From DTDR01 sp964505415 (lineage in GTDB: Bacteria; Hydrothermota; Tepidihabitantia; Tepidihabitantales; DTDR01), in NCBI GenBank assembly GCA_964505415.1, contig CAZDHW010000020.1:1-25639 (forward strand): a DNA stretch of 25,639 bases, read 5' to 3'. The position numbers were made by a program, and so were the translations under genes. Each line of letters opens with the position of its first letter. Within the stretch, counting starts at the first letter, position 1. The notes beneath the pieces were generated by a model. The model made no database searches. It worked only from the letters and a program-made list of their open reading frames with translations, and was not told the DNA's origin. Below, in pieces: positions 1 to 7,580 of this stretch.

Positions 1-89
1 AATAGGCTAATGGTGTTGAAAATGGCGATAAGATTAGAAAACCAAAGGGGGATGCCTCCCCTGGACGGTTGGGGGTATTAGTGGGGATA
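1..89. other. Unassigned stretch with a GC-rich hairpin
   Basis: I recognise no gene here. Frame 1 on the + strand is open from the window edge to a TAG at 79-81, so this could be the last 26 codons of a truncated upstream gene, but the peptide matches no family I know. The stretch holds a strong potential hairpin: CCA 42-44 and GGGG 47-50 pair with CCCC 58-61 and TGG 62-64, leaving a two-base bulge and a 7-nt loop. No T-run follows, so it does not look like an intrinsic terminator. It is clearly richer in G than its surroundings, which would also fit the 3' part of a structured RNA. Confidence 0.25.
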
Positions 90-118
90 TTGACTTTTCA
101 AAAAATTTGGCTTATTAT
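90..118 (+). promoter_or_regulatory. Sigma-70-type promoter for the operon starting at 151
   Basis: TTGACT at 90-95 and TATTAT at 113-118 are separated by 17 bp, close to the sigma-70 consensus. The expected transcription start is near 125, giving a leader of about 26 nt that carries a GGGAGG ribosome binding site at 141-146, four bases before the ATG. This is one of the promoters in the window with a normal leader. Confidence 0.7.
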
Positions 119-150
119 ATATTGGATGAAAAATAATTTAGGGAGGGAAT

Positions 151-1140
151 ATGGGAATATTAATTTTTTTAATCAGTTTTAGTGGACCGGTTGGTTCTTA
201 TTTAGGAATTTATCAAGGAAAATGGGCAATTGATACCTTTTTTCTTGCCGAGACCATCCATTATTTCTTTCCCAGTGAGACAACCGAAGTCTATTTTGAT
301 AATGGCATTACTTGTGAATCAATTGTCAAAGAGACAATTTATCAAGGAAATATTGCCTATCTAAAAAAGACTTCTTATCCTTACTTTTCTTCTTTTTATC
401 TTTTAAATCCCTTTAAGAAAGGACGCCAAAGAGAAAAACAGGAATATTATGATACCCTTTTTGAGTATCAAAATTATCTTATATGGACTGGAACGCTTTT
501 TACTATTAATATGCAAGAAAGCCTTTATAAAACACCCTTTTCAATAAATCTTTCTTGGTCTTTGGGTTTAAGGGGAAGGAGTTATATTTTAGACCTTGAT
601 GGTGAAGGAATTCCTAATGATACCTTAACCTTTTTAGCCGATACCTGCCGGGTGATAAATATTGAAAATGTTAATACCCCCTACGGTTTAATTCCTAATG
701 CCTATAAAATAAGAGGTTATAATTTATTAACACTCCATGGTGCTTATATGAATTATCCTTGGCGAGATACCCTAAGGGTTTTTTATTTTGATTGGTATAA
801 AGATTCTTTATGGTTAGCAAAAGAGAGTTCTTATTTTATTGGAAGATACTGGTTTAATTTGGGCATTTGGCTTTTGATAGCCGAGGTCAGAGAAGTTTCG
901 CGCAGCTATTTAAAAGATGTTTTAGCGGGAATTTCTGAAGATTTTAGAAACAAAATTAAGGTTATCTATTTTGACAAACCTTTTACTTTTGATGGCGAAG
1001 TTATTTTGATGAATAATCTTGGGCAGGTGCTTTTTAAAGATAAGGGTAAAATCTTTCTGGATAATAAGCGATACAAAAGGGGAATTTATTATCTGAAAGT
1101 TAAAGATAAAAAAGAAGTATTTAAGTTGATTAACTATTGA
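151..1140 (+). CDS. Secreted protein with T9SS-like C-terminal sorting domain
   Basis: This 329-residue protein is predicted to be exported. The N-terminus is a short hydrophobic segment (MGILIFLISFS) that can act as a signal sequence, although it has no basic residue before the hydrophobic core. The last 60-70 residues look like a type-A secretion/sorting domain: an LMNNLGQVLF strand, then a YKRGIYYLKV strand and a basic C-terminal strand ending KLINY. I do not recognise the rest, which is rich in Tyr, Trp and Phe and probably beta-structured, with no catalytic motif visible. The start is fixed by GGGAGG four bases upstream and a promoter at 90-118. The stop overlaps the ispF start (ATGA at 1137-1140), an odd pairing of a secreted protein with an isoprenoid enzyme that probably reflects gene packing. 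Function unknown. Confidence 0.8.
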   Translation: MGILIFLISFSGPVGSYLGIYQGKWAIDTFFLAETIHYFFPSETTEVYFDNGITCESIVKETIYQGNIAYLKKTSYPYFSSFYLLNPFKKGRQREKQEYYDTLFEYQNYLIWTGTLFTINMQESLYKTPFSINLSWSLGLRGRSYILDLDGEGIPNDTLTFLADTCRVINIENVNTPYGLIPNAYKIRGYNLLTLHGAYMNYPWRDTLRVFYFDWYKDSLWLAKESSYFIGRYWFNLGIWLLIAEVREVSRSYLKDVLAGISEDFRNKIKVIYFDKPFTFDGEVILMNNLGQVLFKDKGKIFLDNKRYKRGIYYLKVKDKKEVFKLINY

Positions 1141-1607
1141 AGATAAGAATTGGTTTTGGTTTTGATTCTCACCCGTTAAGAAAAAAAAGAAGGTTAATTA
1201 TTGGCGGGGTTGAAATTCCTTTCCAATACGGTCTTTCTGGTCATTCGGATGCCGATATTTTATTTCACGCCTTAGCGGATGCTATTCTCAGTGCTCTTGG
1301 TGATTATGATATTGGCTATTATTTTCCGCCGACAAACAAAGAGATTAAAGGGCTCTCTTCTTCTTTTATTTTGAAGGAAATTTATCAGAAATTAAAAAAA
1401 GCTGGTTATCAAGTGAAAAATATCGCGGCGGTTATTATTATTGATAAACCAAAGCTTTTACCTTATCTTTCGCAAATGAAAAAGAATATCAGTGAGATTT
1501 TGAAAATAAAAAAAGAAGCAATTGGTATTTCTTGTAAGACTTTTGAAGGCTTTAATAACAATAAAACCGCTTCTTGTTTTTGTACGGTTTTATTAGAAAA
1601 GAGATGA
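1137..1607 (+). CDS. ispF: 2-C-methyl-D-erythritol 2,4-cyclodiphosphate synthase
   Basis: IspF catalyses the fifth step of the MEP isoprenoid pathway: it cyclises CDP-methylerythritol 2-phosphate to methylerythritol 2,4-cyclodiphosphate and releases CMP. The protein is 156 residues, the usual length. The metal site is present as D10 and H12 (GFDSH) and H44 (ADILFHALADA), matching the E. coli zinc ligands D8, H10 and H42. The GHSDAD and YYFPPT motifs of the family are visible. The C-terminal motif is unusual: the normal TTEKLGF-x-GRGEGI stretch is here KTFEGFNNNKTASCF, with the metal-binding Glu kept but the GRGEG loop lost and about two residues fewer. The start overlaps the upstream stop, and the next gene starts at 1604 by another ATGA overlap. 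Confidence 0.93.
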   Translation: MKIRIGFGFDSHPLRKKRRLIIGGVEIPFQYGLSGHSDADILFHALADAILSALGDYDIGYYFPPTNKEIKGLSSSFILKEIYQKLKKAGYQVKNIAAVIIIDKPKLLPYLSQMKKNISEILKIKKEAIGISCKTFEGFNNNKTASCFCTVLLEKR

Positions 1608-2260
1608 TACCATTAAGAGATGATATTCCTTCTTTAAAGCGACCAATTTTTGTTTATTTTATTGTGATTGTTAATACTTTAGTCTTTTTATATCAAATGT
1701 TCTTAGGAGAAGGTGGGAAATATTTTATTTTGGAATACGGGATTATTCCCAAAGCAATTGCTAATGGTGAAAGGTTTCATACGCTTTTTACCGGAATGTT
1801 TTTACACGGTAATTTTATGCATATTTTAGGTAATATGCTTTATTTATGGGTTTTTGGCGATAATGTGGAGGATATCTTTGGTCATTTTTGGTTTTTAATT
1901 ATGTATCTTTTAAGTGGGCTTTTTGGTTCTTTTTTACACATTATAAAAAATCCTTATTCTAAAATTCCAATGATTGGTGCTTCCGGAGCAATATCGGGTG
2001 TGCTGGGTGCCTATTTGGTTTTGTTTCCTACGGCACGAATTTTGACTTTAATTCCTATTGGCTTTTTTTTAAGATTGGCCTTGGTGCCCAGTTTTCTTTT
2101 TTTAGGGATTTGGATACTGCTCCAATTTTTTTATAATTCCTTAGGAATTCCTGGTGTTGCCTGGTCAGCCCATATTGGTGGTTTTTTTGTTGGTTTTTTA
2201 ATGGCTATCTTTTTTAGGAAAAGAAAAAGAAGGATTGAATACGAAGTTTACGATATCTGA
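1604..2260 (+). CDS. Rhomboid family intramembrane serine protease
   Basis: Rhomboids are polytopic membrane proteases that cleave transmembrane substrates. I place the start at the ATG at 1604, which overlaps the ispF TGA (ATGA), rather than an upstream in-frame TTG at 1574. This gives 218 residues. The catalytic dyad is visible: GASGAISG with Ser127, and SAHIGGFFVG with His190. The conserved HGNFMHILGNMLYLW segment in the second membrane helix is present, including the His/Asn pair near the oxyanion site. About six hydrophobic helices are seen, and the basic tail (FRKRKRR) suits a cytoplasmic C-terminus. The substrate is unknown; maturation or quality control of the many exported proteins is possible. 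The 3' end overlaps the convergent TPR gene by 13 bp. Confidence 0.92.
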   Translation: MIPLRDDIPSLKRPIFVYFIVIVNTLVFLYQMFLGEGGKYFILEYGIIPKAIANGERFHTLFTGMFLHGNFMHILGNMLYLWVFGDNVEDIFGHFWFLIMYLLSGLFGSFLHIIKNPYSKIPMIGASGAISGVLGAYLVLFPTARILTLIPIGFFLRLALVPSFLFLGIWILLQFFYNSLGIPGVAWSAHIGGFFVGFLMAIFFRKRKRRIEYEVYDI

Positions 2261-3579
2261 TTTCTTTCTAATTCTTGTGCCTTTTTAAAACATTTTTGGG
2301 CTTCTTCTTTATTTCCTAATTTTTCTAAAATCTCACCTTTATCATACCATAATCTGGGGTCATTGGGATTGATGTCAATGGCTTGGTTAATAAACCTTTG
2401 GGCTTCTGCTAATCGGTTCAATTCTTTTAAAGCCAATGCTTTACCCGAATATAATAAATAGGAATTGAGGTCATATTTCAACCCTTCGTTAAAACATTCT
2501 AACGCCATTTCCGGATTATTAGTTTCCAAATAGAAAAGTCCTAAGGAATACCAATAATTGCCAATTTTAGGATTTAATTGGACCGCCTTTAATAAATGAT
2601 AATATGCCTTTTCGCCTTCTTTTTTCTCCAAATACAAAACTCCTAAATTATGATGGATATCACTGCCATCCGGATTTAATTTTAATGCCTTTAAAAAGGA
2701 TTCTTTCGCTTCTTCTTTTTTATTCATCTCGTAATACAAGACACCTTGATTAAAATAGGCTTGCCAATCCTTAGGATTAAGAGTAATTGCCCTTTCATAA
2801 TATTTCAATTCATCTTTTTGTCTACCTAACTTTCCTAAAATATAACCTTTGGTTACTAACGCTTTGGAATCATTAGGAGCTATCTTTATTGCTTGGTTAA
2901 CCAGTTTTAAAGCTAAGTCATACTTTTTAAGTTGGCAAAAAATAAAAGAAAGATTTAAAAAGGTCTCTAAATCATTAGGATTTTCCTCTACTACTTCTTC
3001 TAAAACTGAGAGGGCTTCTTCATACTTTTGTAAAGTAATTAAAATATTGGCTTTACTTTTGAGAATTTTTATATCTTTTGGTCGGAGTTCTGAGGCTTTA
3101 TTGATGTAAATTAAGGCTTTTTCGTATTCTCCTAAGGAAGAATAGACTTCGGCTAATTGAAAATAGGGAAGAGCATCAAAAGGCGAAAAAGAAATAGCCT
3201 TTTGAAAGGCATCAATTGCTTTTTCGTAATTCTTCATTTTTAGATAAACAATGCCTAATTCCTGCCAGCAAGCGCTATTTGTGGGGTCTTTTTCTAAAAC
3301 CTTTTGAAAATATAAAAGGGCTTTAGGCCAATCTTCTAAACGAAAATAAGCAAAACCTAAGGAGTATTTTGCCGAAAGATTATCAGGGTCTAAAGAAAGA
3401 ATTTTTTCAAATATCTTTTTTGCGTAATTGGGGTCAGAATAAATGTTCATTAAAACCCCAACCTTTTCTAAAATGGGAATATCAGCATAATTAATTTCCG
3501 AAAGTATTTCTTCAATCTTCCCTTCTTTTATCGCCTTTAAAATTTCTTTTGCTTTATTTATTTCTTCTGGAGTTTCCAT
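2248..3579 (-). CDS. Protein of eleven tandem tetratricopeptide repeats
   Basis: This 443-residue protein has an N-terminal alpha-helical region of about 65 residues, then eleven consecutive, gapless 34-residue TPRs from about residue 66 to 439. Each shows the pattern of small and aromatic residues (G/A at 8, Y/F at 11, A at 20, P at 32-34). TPR arrays form a superhelical groove for protein or peptide binding. There is no signal peptide or membrane segment, so a cytoplasmic scaffold role is likely. Its ATG shares one base with the stop codon of the upstream secreted-protein gene (TAATG at 3581-3577), so the two are translationally coupled. The partner is unknown; a link to export of the upstream protein is possible but unproven. 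Confidence 0.85.
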   Translation of the reverse strand: METPEEINKAKEILKAIKEGKIEEILSEINYADIPILEKVGVLMNIYSDPNYAKKIFEKILSLDPDNLSAKYSLGFAYFRLEDWPKALLYFQKVLEKDPTNSACWQELGIVYLKMKNYEKAIDAFQKAISFSPFDALPYFQLAEVYSSLGEYEKALIYINKASELRPKDIKILKSKANILITLQKYEEALSVLEEVVEENPNDLETFLNLSFIFCQLKKYDLALKLVNQAIKIAPNDSKALVTKGYILGKLGRQKDELKYYERAITLNPKDWQAYFNQGVLYYEMNKKEEAKESFLKALKLNPDGSDIHHNLGVLYLEKKEGEKAYYHLLKAVQLNPKIGNYWYSLGLFYLETNNPEMALECFNEGLKYDLNSYLLYSGKALALKELNRLAEAQRFINQAIDINPNDPRLWYDKGEILEKLGNKEEAQKCFKKAQELERNQIS

Positions 3580-5825
3580 TATTTAATGAGTAAAATTTTT
3601 GATTTTTGAATTATTTTTTCATCAGCAGTTTTCAAGTAAAGAAGATAAATTCCAAAAGGTAATCTTTCTTTTAATTCAATTGTCTGCCAACCTTTTTTAT
3701 CGCGTCTCTTTTCCTTTTTAATTAATTGACCATTAAGATTATAAAGATAAATAGTATATTCAATATCTTTTGGTAAATAAAATTTTATTTTATCTTTGTA
3801 AATAACCAGAGTTTTTCTTCCCTGTTTTTCCGAAGTTTCTTTAATCGCTACTTGCGGTGGATTAGGGGTAATTTTTATTGCTCTACCAGCCTTTAAAGTA
3901 TCAAAACCACGATTATAAGCGTTATTATAAACTGCCATAACCATTAAACTACCGTCGTAGTTTTGATGGCCAACAGTGTTGGAAAGATAGTTATTATTGG
4001 AGTAATATTGATAAATAATTACATTATTACCATTAATAGTTTGATAAGAGGTATCATAAATTATTATCTGAAATTTATCCCACATCTCTCGGGGCGAAAA
4101 ATAATGGACAGAATCCCATTCAATGATGAGCCGACGGTTTAACGAGTCAAAATAATACCAAACACCGCCACCGGTAGGAGGATAATAGTCATCCCAACTT
4201 ATTGCTAAATGGTTTGGTATGGGTGAAGGTAAAGGAGTATTAAAATAATCATTTCTTGAAGTTGAATCCATACTTACCCAACCATTAGAACAGATAGAGA
4301 TTCTAGTATAATAGTTGTTATAATATTTTATTGGTCCAAAATAATTGGGTAAATGGAGGACTACTGTCTGGTCGTCGCTTAAATTTAATCTTACTCCTTG
4401 ATTCCGAATTTCTACCCATTCGTATCTTGGATATTCCGAATAGAAGGTATCAATATTTTCATAAACCCAATAAAAACCGTCGCTTACCGGATCGCAAGGA
4501 CGAAGTTCACCAACTATCAAAGAGAAGGGTAAAACCTGTTGAAAATTATCACCATAAATTTTTAAAGTACAGGGAATCGGTGTTTCCGGAAGGATTCTTG
4601 GACTACAAGAAACATAAAATGGGTCAATAAGATTTAATGAACTATCATTATGGGGAATATTACCATAAGTACCAAAAGAATCAATGATTCTTAAAGTGGT
4701 ATCAGCCGATTTTAATATTGCCCGAATATTATAACCGTTGCCATAACCTAAGTTTTTTAATTGAATACTTATTGCGCATTCTTCTCCTGGATCTAATCTT
4801 CGGTTATTATTTCCTTGTGGCGGTGTGTCAAGAGCATAAACAATGCCGGTTATAAATGCTGGGGTGCCAACTTTTAAATAAATTCTTGAAAGCCACACAC
4901 TATCTTCGTCGTTTCGGCATTCTAAGAGAAATTTTATCAAATAACCATTGGTGCAAACATTGGCAACGCGGAAAAGATAGCCATTTTCACCGGTAAATGC
5001 TGAATCTTGTGGTCTAATGTTACCAAAGTTTTTTATACTATCAAGCACAATAATATTTGGATCGGGATTTAACAAACGCAATCTACCAATTACATTATTA
5101 ACTGGTCGCTCACAATAATTTCTTACCCATAAGGGAAGATTAATTTCTTCACCAGGATTGATAATGCTGTCACCGTTTCCTCGGGGTGGAGCATCATCAA
5201 TAAACCAACGATAAGCGCACACTCCAGAAATTTGGGTTAAAGCAATATCGTCGGCGAAGACCTTCGCCCAACAATGTCCTGCTCAACAACCGTTAGTTGA
5301 ATCAAACAATGCTACCCTGATTTTCTTTACATCAAAAGGATTTATACCAGGTAAATTGCCTAATTCCTCAAAAAGATTTATACTATAATCATTCCAAAGC
5401 GTGTCGGTAACTTCAATTAAATGTTGGTATGGATTATTGGCAATTGAACAATGAGGGGTTTTATAAATAAACATCGTTCGACCAAGATAATTCGCTTCTT
5501 CATCTAAATATTCTAAGATAACCGAAGAAAAGGCAAAATAGGGTGCCGAAGGATTTAATTCTTTTGCCAAAAGTTTGCCACTAAAAGAAAATCTTAAATA
5601 AATATGAGGAATATTTACTGTTTGAAATAATTTTATATAATCAGCATCATATTTATAAAGATAAACTTCATTATCCGGATCTGGATGATAAAAAGGAGCA
5701 ACTTTTACCGTATCATAATAACCAGTGCCGTGAAGAAGCTGCCAATAATTTAAACTATCTTCAAAATCACCGTTTAAAATGAGTTGCTGATTAAAAATAA
5801 AATTAACAATTATGAAAAAAATCAT
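3579..5825 (-). CDS. Secreted sorting-domain protein with in-frame TGA; candidate selenoprotein
   Basis: I annotate one gene of 748 residues with codon 181 (TGA, 5285-5283) read through. The ATG at 5825 follows AGGAGG (5837-5832) by six bases; a TTG at 5831 is less likely. Residues 1-13 are a hydrophobic signal sequence. Residues 15-200 look like a jelly-roll domain (start LILNGDFED, last strand AKVFADDIALTQ); the TGA falls just before that strand. Two tandem Ig-like repeats follow (each starting DD/DTPP-x-GN...PGEE), then an aromatic-rich domain with ICSNGWVSM, and a type-A sorting domain (YLYNLNGQL, PFGIYLLYL). Around the TGA the protein reads NGC-(TGA)-AGHCWAKVF. The second half alone would begin at a GTG at 5222 with no convincing ribosome binding site and no signal peptide, and would lack the first half's fold. 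Selenocysteine is suggested by the hairpin at 5275-5247; a lost Trp codon is the alternative. Confidence 0.7.
5247..5285 (-). promoter_or_regulatory. UGA codon with SECIS-like hairpin
   Basis: Reading the minus strand, the UGA is 5285-5283. After seven bases an outer stem pairs 5275-5270 (AUUGUU) with 5252-5247 (GACGAU), including two G-U pairs. G5269 is bulged. The inner stem pairs 5268-5263 (GGCGAA) with 5258-5253 (UUCGCC), closed by the tetraloop GGUC at 5262-5259. The loop begins 20 nt after the UGA. The E. coli fdhF selenocysteine insertion hairpin has the same GGUC apical loop 18 nt after its UGA, plus a bulged base in the 5' arm (a U there). Codons over the hairpin (GCG AAG GTC TTC GCC GAC) all end in G or C, against the strong A/T-ending preference of this genome. 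This is a structure seen by hand, not a computed fold. Confidence 0.6.
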
Positions 5826-5839
5826 TACCAACCTCCTTT

Positions 5840-6127
5840 TTATTCTTTAATTGCCTTTAAAAACTCATCAATCGGTATCGCTACATAAGTAGTAATCTGT
5901 ATTGTTCCCCGAGAGCCAAGTTCAGTAGATATTTTGGCAATCGTTTCGTTATCTGGTGCTTCCAAGATGTTAATGAAATCGTAATCACCAAGAATCGCAT
6001 ATTGAGCAATAATTTTAGCTCCCATCTCTTCCACTTCTTCGTTCACTTCTTTCAATCGTTGAGGATAATCTTTTAAAGTTTTTCTTCCTTCGTCAGTCAA
6101 TTTTGTTAATAAAATATAATAAGGCAT
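5840..6127 (-). CDS. GYD-domain protein
   Basis: This 95-residue soluble protein has the layout of the GYD family (ferredoxin-like, dimeric alpha-beta barrel fold). It opens with a YYILLTKLTDEG strand, has the helix ERLKEVNEEVEE-like segment, and carries the family signature at ILGDYDFINILEAPDNE, where GDYD is the variant of GYD. The family has no firmly established biochemical role; it resembles small ligand-binding or stress-linked alpha-beta barrel proteins. The start is supported by AAGGAGG at 6139-6133 and by a promoter at 6188-6160. The gene ends eight bases before the ribosome binding region of the secreted candidate selenoprotein, so it leads that operon. Confidence 0.8.
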   Translation of the reverse strand: MPYYILLTKLTDEGRKTLKDYPQRLKEVNEEVEEMGAKIIAQYAILGDYDFINILEAPDNETIAKISTELGSRGTIQITTYVAIPIDEFLKAIKE

Positions 6128-6159
6128 TTTTAACCTCCTTATTAAAAACTTTATATAAA

Positions 6160-6188
6160 ATATTACAATTATTAGAAATAAAAATCAA
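6160..6188 (-). promoter_or_regulatory. Promoter for the GYD gene and secreted-protein operon
   Basis: On the minus strand, TTGATT at 6188-6183 and TAATAT at 6165-6160 are separated by exactly 17 bp. The transcription start is expected near 6153, giving a leader of about 25 nt with an AAGGAGG ribosome binding site. It lies just after the stop codon of the upstream flavoprotein gene, so the two operons are probably transcribed separately. Confidence 0.65.
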
Positions 6189-6193
6189 TATTT

Positions 6194-7327
6194 TTATTTC
6201 ATTACTTCTTTTTTAGAAAAATCTCTAAAAAGGGAAAATTCTTCTAAAGGAAAAAAAGATTCTTTTTTTACAATATAATAAGCTAAAGTTCTACCAACTG
6301 CCGGGGCAAACATGAGCCCGTGGCCACACATTCCACAATTGAGATAAAAACCTTCAATTGGCGTTTCCCCCAAAATGGGATTGCCGTCAGGAGTCATTTC
6401 GTAACTTCCTGCCCATTGCCTTAAAATCCTCACATTTTCCAAAGGTGGTATAAGTCTTGCCATCCTTCTTGGCATTTCTATAAAAAATTCAAAAGAAGAA
6501 TCAATCGAATGGCCAGGAATATTGGGAATGGGTGTATAGCAACCAACAATATTTCCGGTTTTATGTTTTTGGACAAAATAACAGCCATCTTCTCGGTAAT
6601 CTACGATCATGCAAGGAAATAGGGGATCAATTTTTTCGGTAACAATCGCTTCGTGTCTTTCGGGTTCTACTGGTATATCTAAATTTACCAATTTTCCAAT
6701 TTCTTTGGCATAAGGTCCGGCACAATTAATGATTATTGGTGAAGAGAAATATTCGTTTTTATCGGTTTTTAAACCTACTACTTTTGAATTTTTGACTTTA
6801 ATTTCTACCACTTTTTGAAAATTAAAAATTTTTCCCTTTTTCTTTTTAATTTCTTTTAAATAGCTGAAAGTTAATTTAAAAGGGTTAACTTGGCCATCGG
6901 TGGGACAAAAAACTCCCCCTAAAAGTCCTTCTAAATTTAAGGAAGGCACGATTTTTTGACATTCTTCCGGAGATAAAAAACTTACCGGTAAACCAAATTC
7001 TTTTTGGATTTTCATTGTTTTTAAATAACTTTCTTTTTTTTCTTCTGAATGGGCTAAAAAAAGATAGCCACCTTGATACCATTCAATATCCCATCTCAGT
7101 TCTTTTTGATATTCGGTTAAAAGTTTAACTGATTGAAGCATTAATTGGATAGTGGGCGGATGAGCAAATTGTTGACGAACACCGCCGATACATCTGCCAG
7201 TAGAACCAGCGGTGGGGTAATCTTTTTCAATAATAGCCACTTTTAATCCTAATTCAGCTAAATAATAACCAGTTGCGGCTCCGATTACACCGGCACCGAT
7301 AATTAAAGCATCAAAATTATTTTTCAT
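6194..7327 (-). CDS. FAD-dependent amino-acid dehydrogenase, catalytic subunit (DAO family)
   Basis: This 377-residue protein belongs to the glycine/D-amino-acid oxidase (DAO) fold. The N-terminal dinucleotide-binding motif GAGVIGAATG lies at residues 11-20, followed by the STGRCIGGVRQQF segment where FAD contacts are expected. The C-terminal motif MTPDGNPILGETP...GFYLNCGMCGHGLMFAPAVG is also typical, closing on the flavin. It is encoded with a BFD-type [2Fe-2S] protein and a two-cluster ferredoxin-like protein, the composition of multi-subunit dye-linked proline/hydroxyproline dehydrogenases and HcnABC-type enzymes. Electrons would therefore pass to a carrier rather than directly to oxygen. 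The substrate (proline, sarcosine, a D-amino acid or other) cannot be told from sequence. Its start overlaps the upstream stop by 11 bp. Confidence 0.85.
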   Translation of the reverse strand: MKNNFDALIIGAGVIGAATGYYLAELGLKVAIIEKDYPTAGSTGRCIGGVRQQFAHPPTIQLMLQSVKLLTEYQKELRWDIEWYQGGYLFLAHSEEKKESYLKTMKIQKEFGLPVSFLSPEECQKIVPSLNLEGLLGGVFCPTDGQVNPFKLTFSYLKEIKKKKGKIFNFQKVVEIKVKNSKVVGLKTDKNEYFSSPIIINCAGPYAKEIGKLVNLDIPVEPERHEAIVTEKIDPLFPCMIVDYREDGCYFVQKHKTGNIVGCYTPIPNIPGHSIDSSFEFFIEMPRRMARLIPPLENVRILRQWAGSYEMTPDGNPILGETPIEGFYLNCGMCGHGLMFAPAVGRTLAYYIVKKESFFPLEEFSLFRDFSKKEVMK

Positions 7328-7580
7328 TCTGAAAATAGCTAATAATCTCTTTTATTAATATTGGTTTTAAAGGTGGTCTTTTTTTGGGAACTAAATTTTG
7401 GTTATAAATTTTCAATAAGCGGATAAGAATATTAAAACAAGTCCGGCCTTGGCAATAACCCATGCCGCAACGAGTTAATTTTTTTATCTCTTCTAAAGAA
7501 AATCCTTTTTTAACCAAAGCTTCAATTTCTTTGAAAGAAACGTCTTCACAGCGACAAACAATGAGATTATCTTTTTTCAC
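7317..7580 (-). CDS. BFD-like [2Fe-2S] subunit of the dehydrogenase
   Basis: This 87-residue protein matches the bacterioferritin-associated-ferredoxin-like (BFD) [2Fe-2S] domain. Cys9 and Cys11 (VCRCED) and Cys43 and Cys48 (GYCQGRTC) form the C-x-C...C-x4-C pattern; an extra Cys38 is nearby. The linking helices (SFKEIEALVKKGFSLEEIKKLTR) are typical. In the related multi-subunit dehydrogenases this subunit relays electrons from FAD. It starts with GTG, which overlaps the upstream stop as GTGA (7580-7577), and runs 11 bp into the flavoprotein gene. This coupling supports a fixed complex. Confidence 0.85.
   Translation of the reverse strand: MKKDNLIVCRCEDVSFKEIEALVKKGFSLEEIKKLTRCGMGYCQGRTCFNILIRLLKIYNQNLVPKKRPPLKPILIKEIISYFQNEK

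Noticed and set aside
42..64. Intrinsic terminator
   Set aside because: The hairpin is strong but no run of T follows it on either strand.
2849..3109. Open frame on the + strand inside the TPR gene
   Set aside because: It is antisense to a clear repeat protein, has no ribosome binding site and no recognisable features. The same holds for the other frames lying inside mreB, mreC, pdp-type, porA and ctp genes.
3579..5222. A separate gene starting at the GTG at 5222
   Set aside because: There is no convincing ribosome binding site, no signal peptide despite a sorting domain, and the preceding 20 codons in the same frame continue the domain that began upstream.
5283..5285. Genome-wide reassignment of TGA to Trp or Gly
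   Set aside because: TGA closes several intact genes at the expected length, including those ending at 1140, 1607 and 2260 and at 18400 and 23686 on the minus strand.
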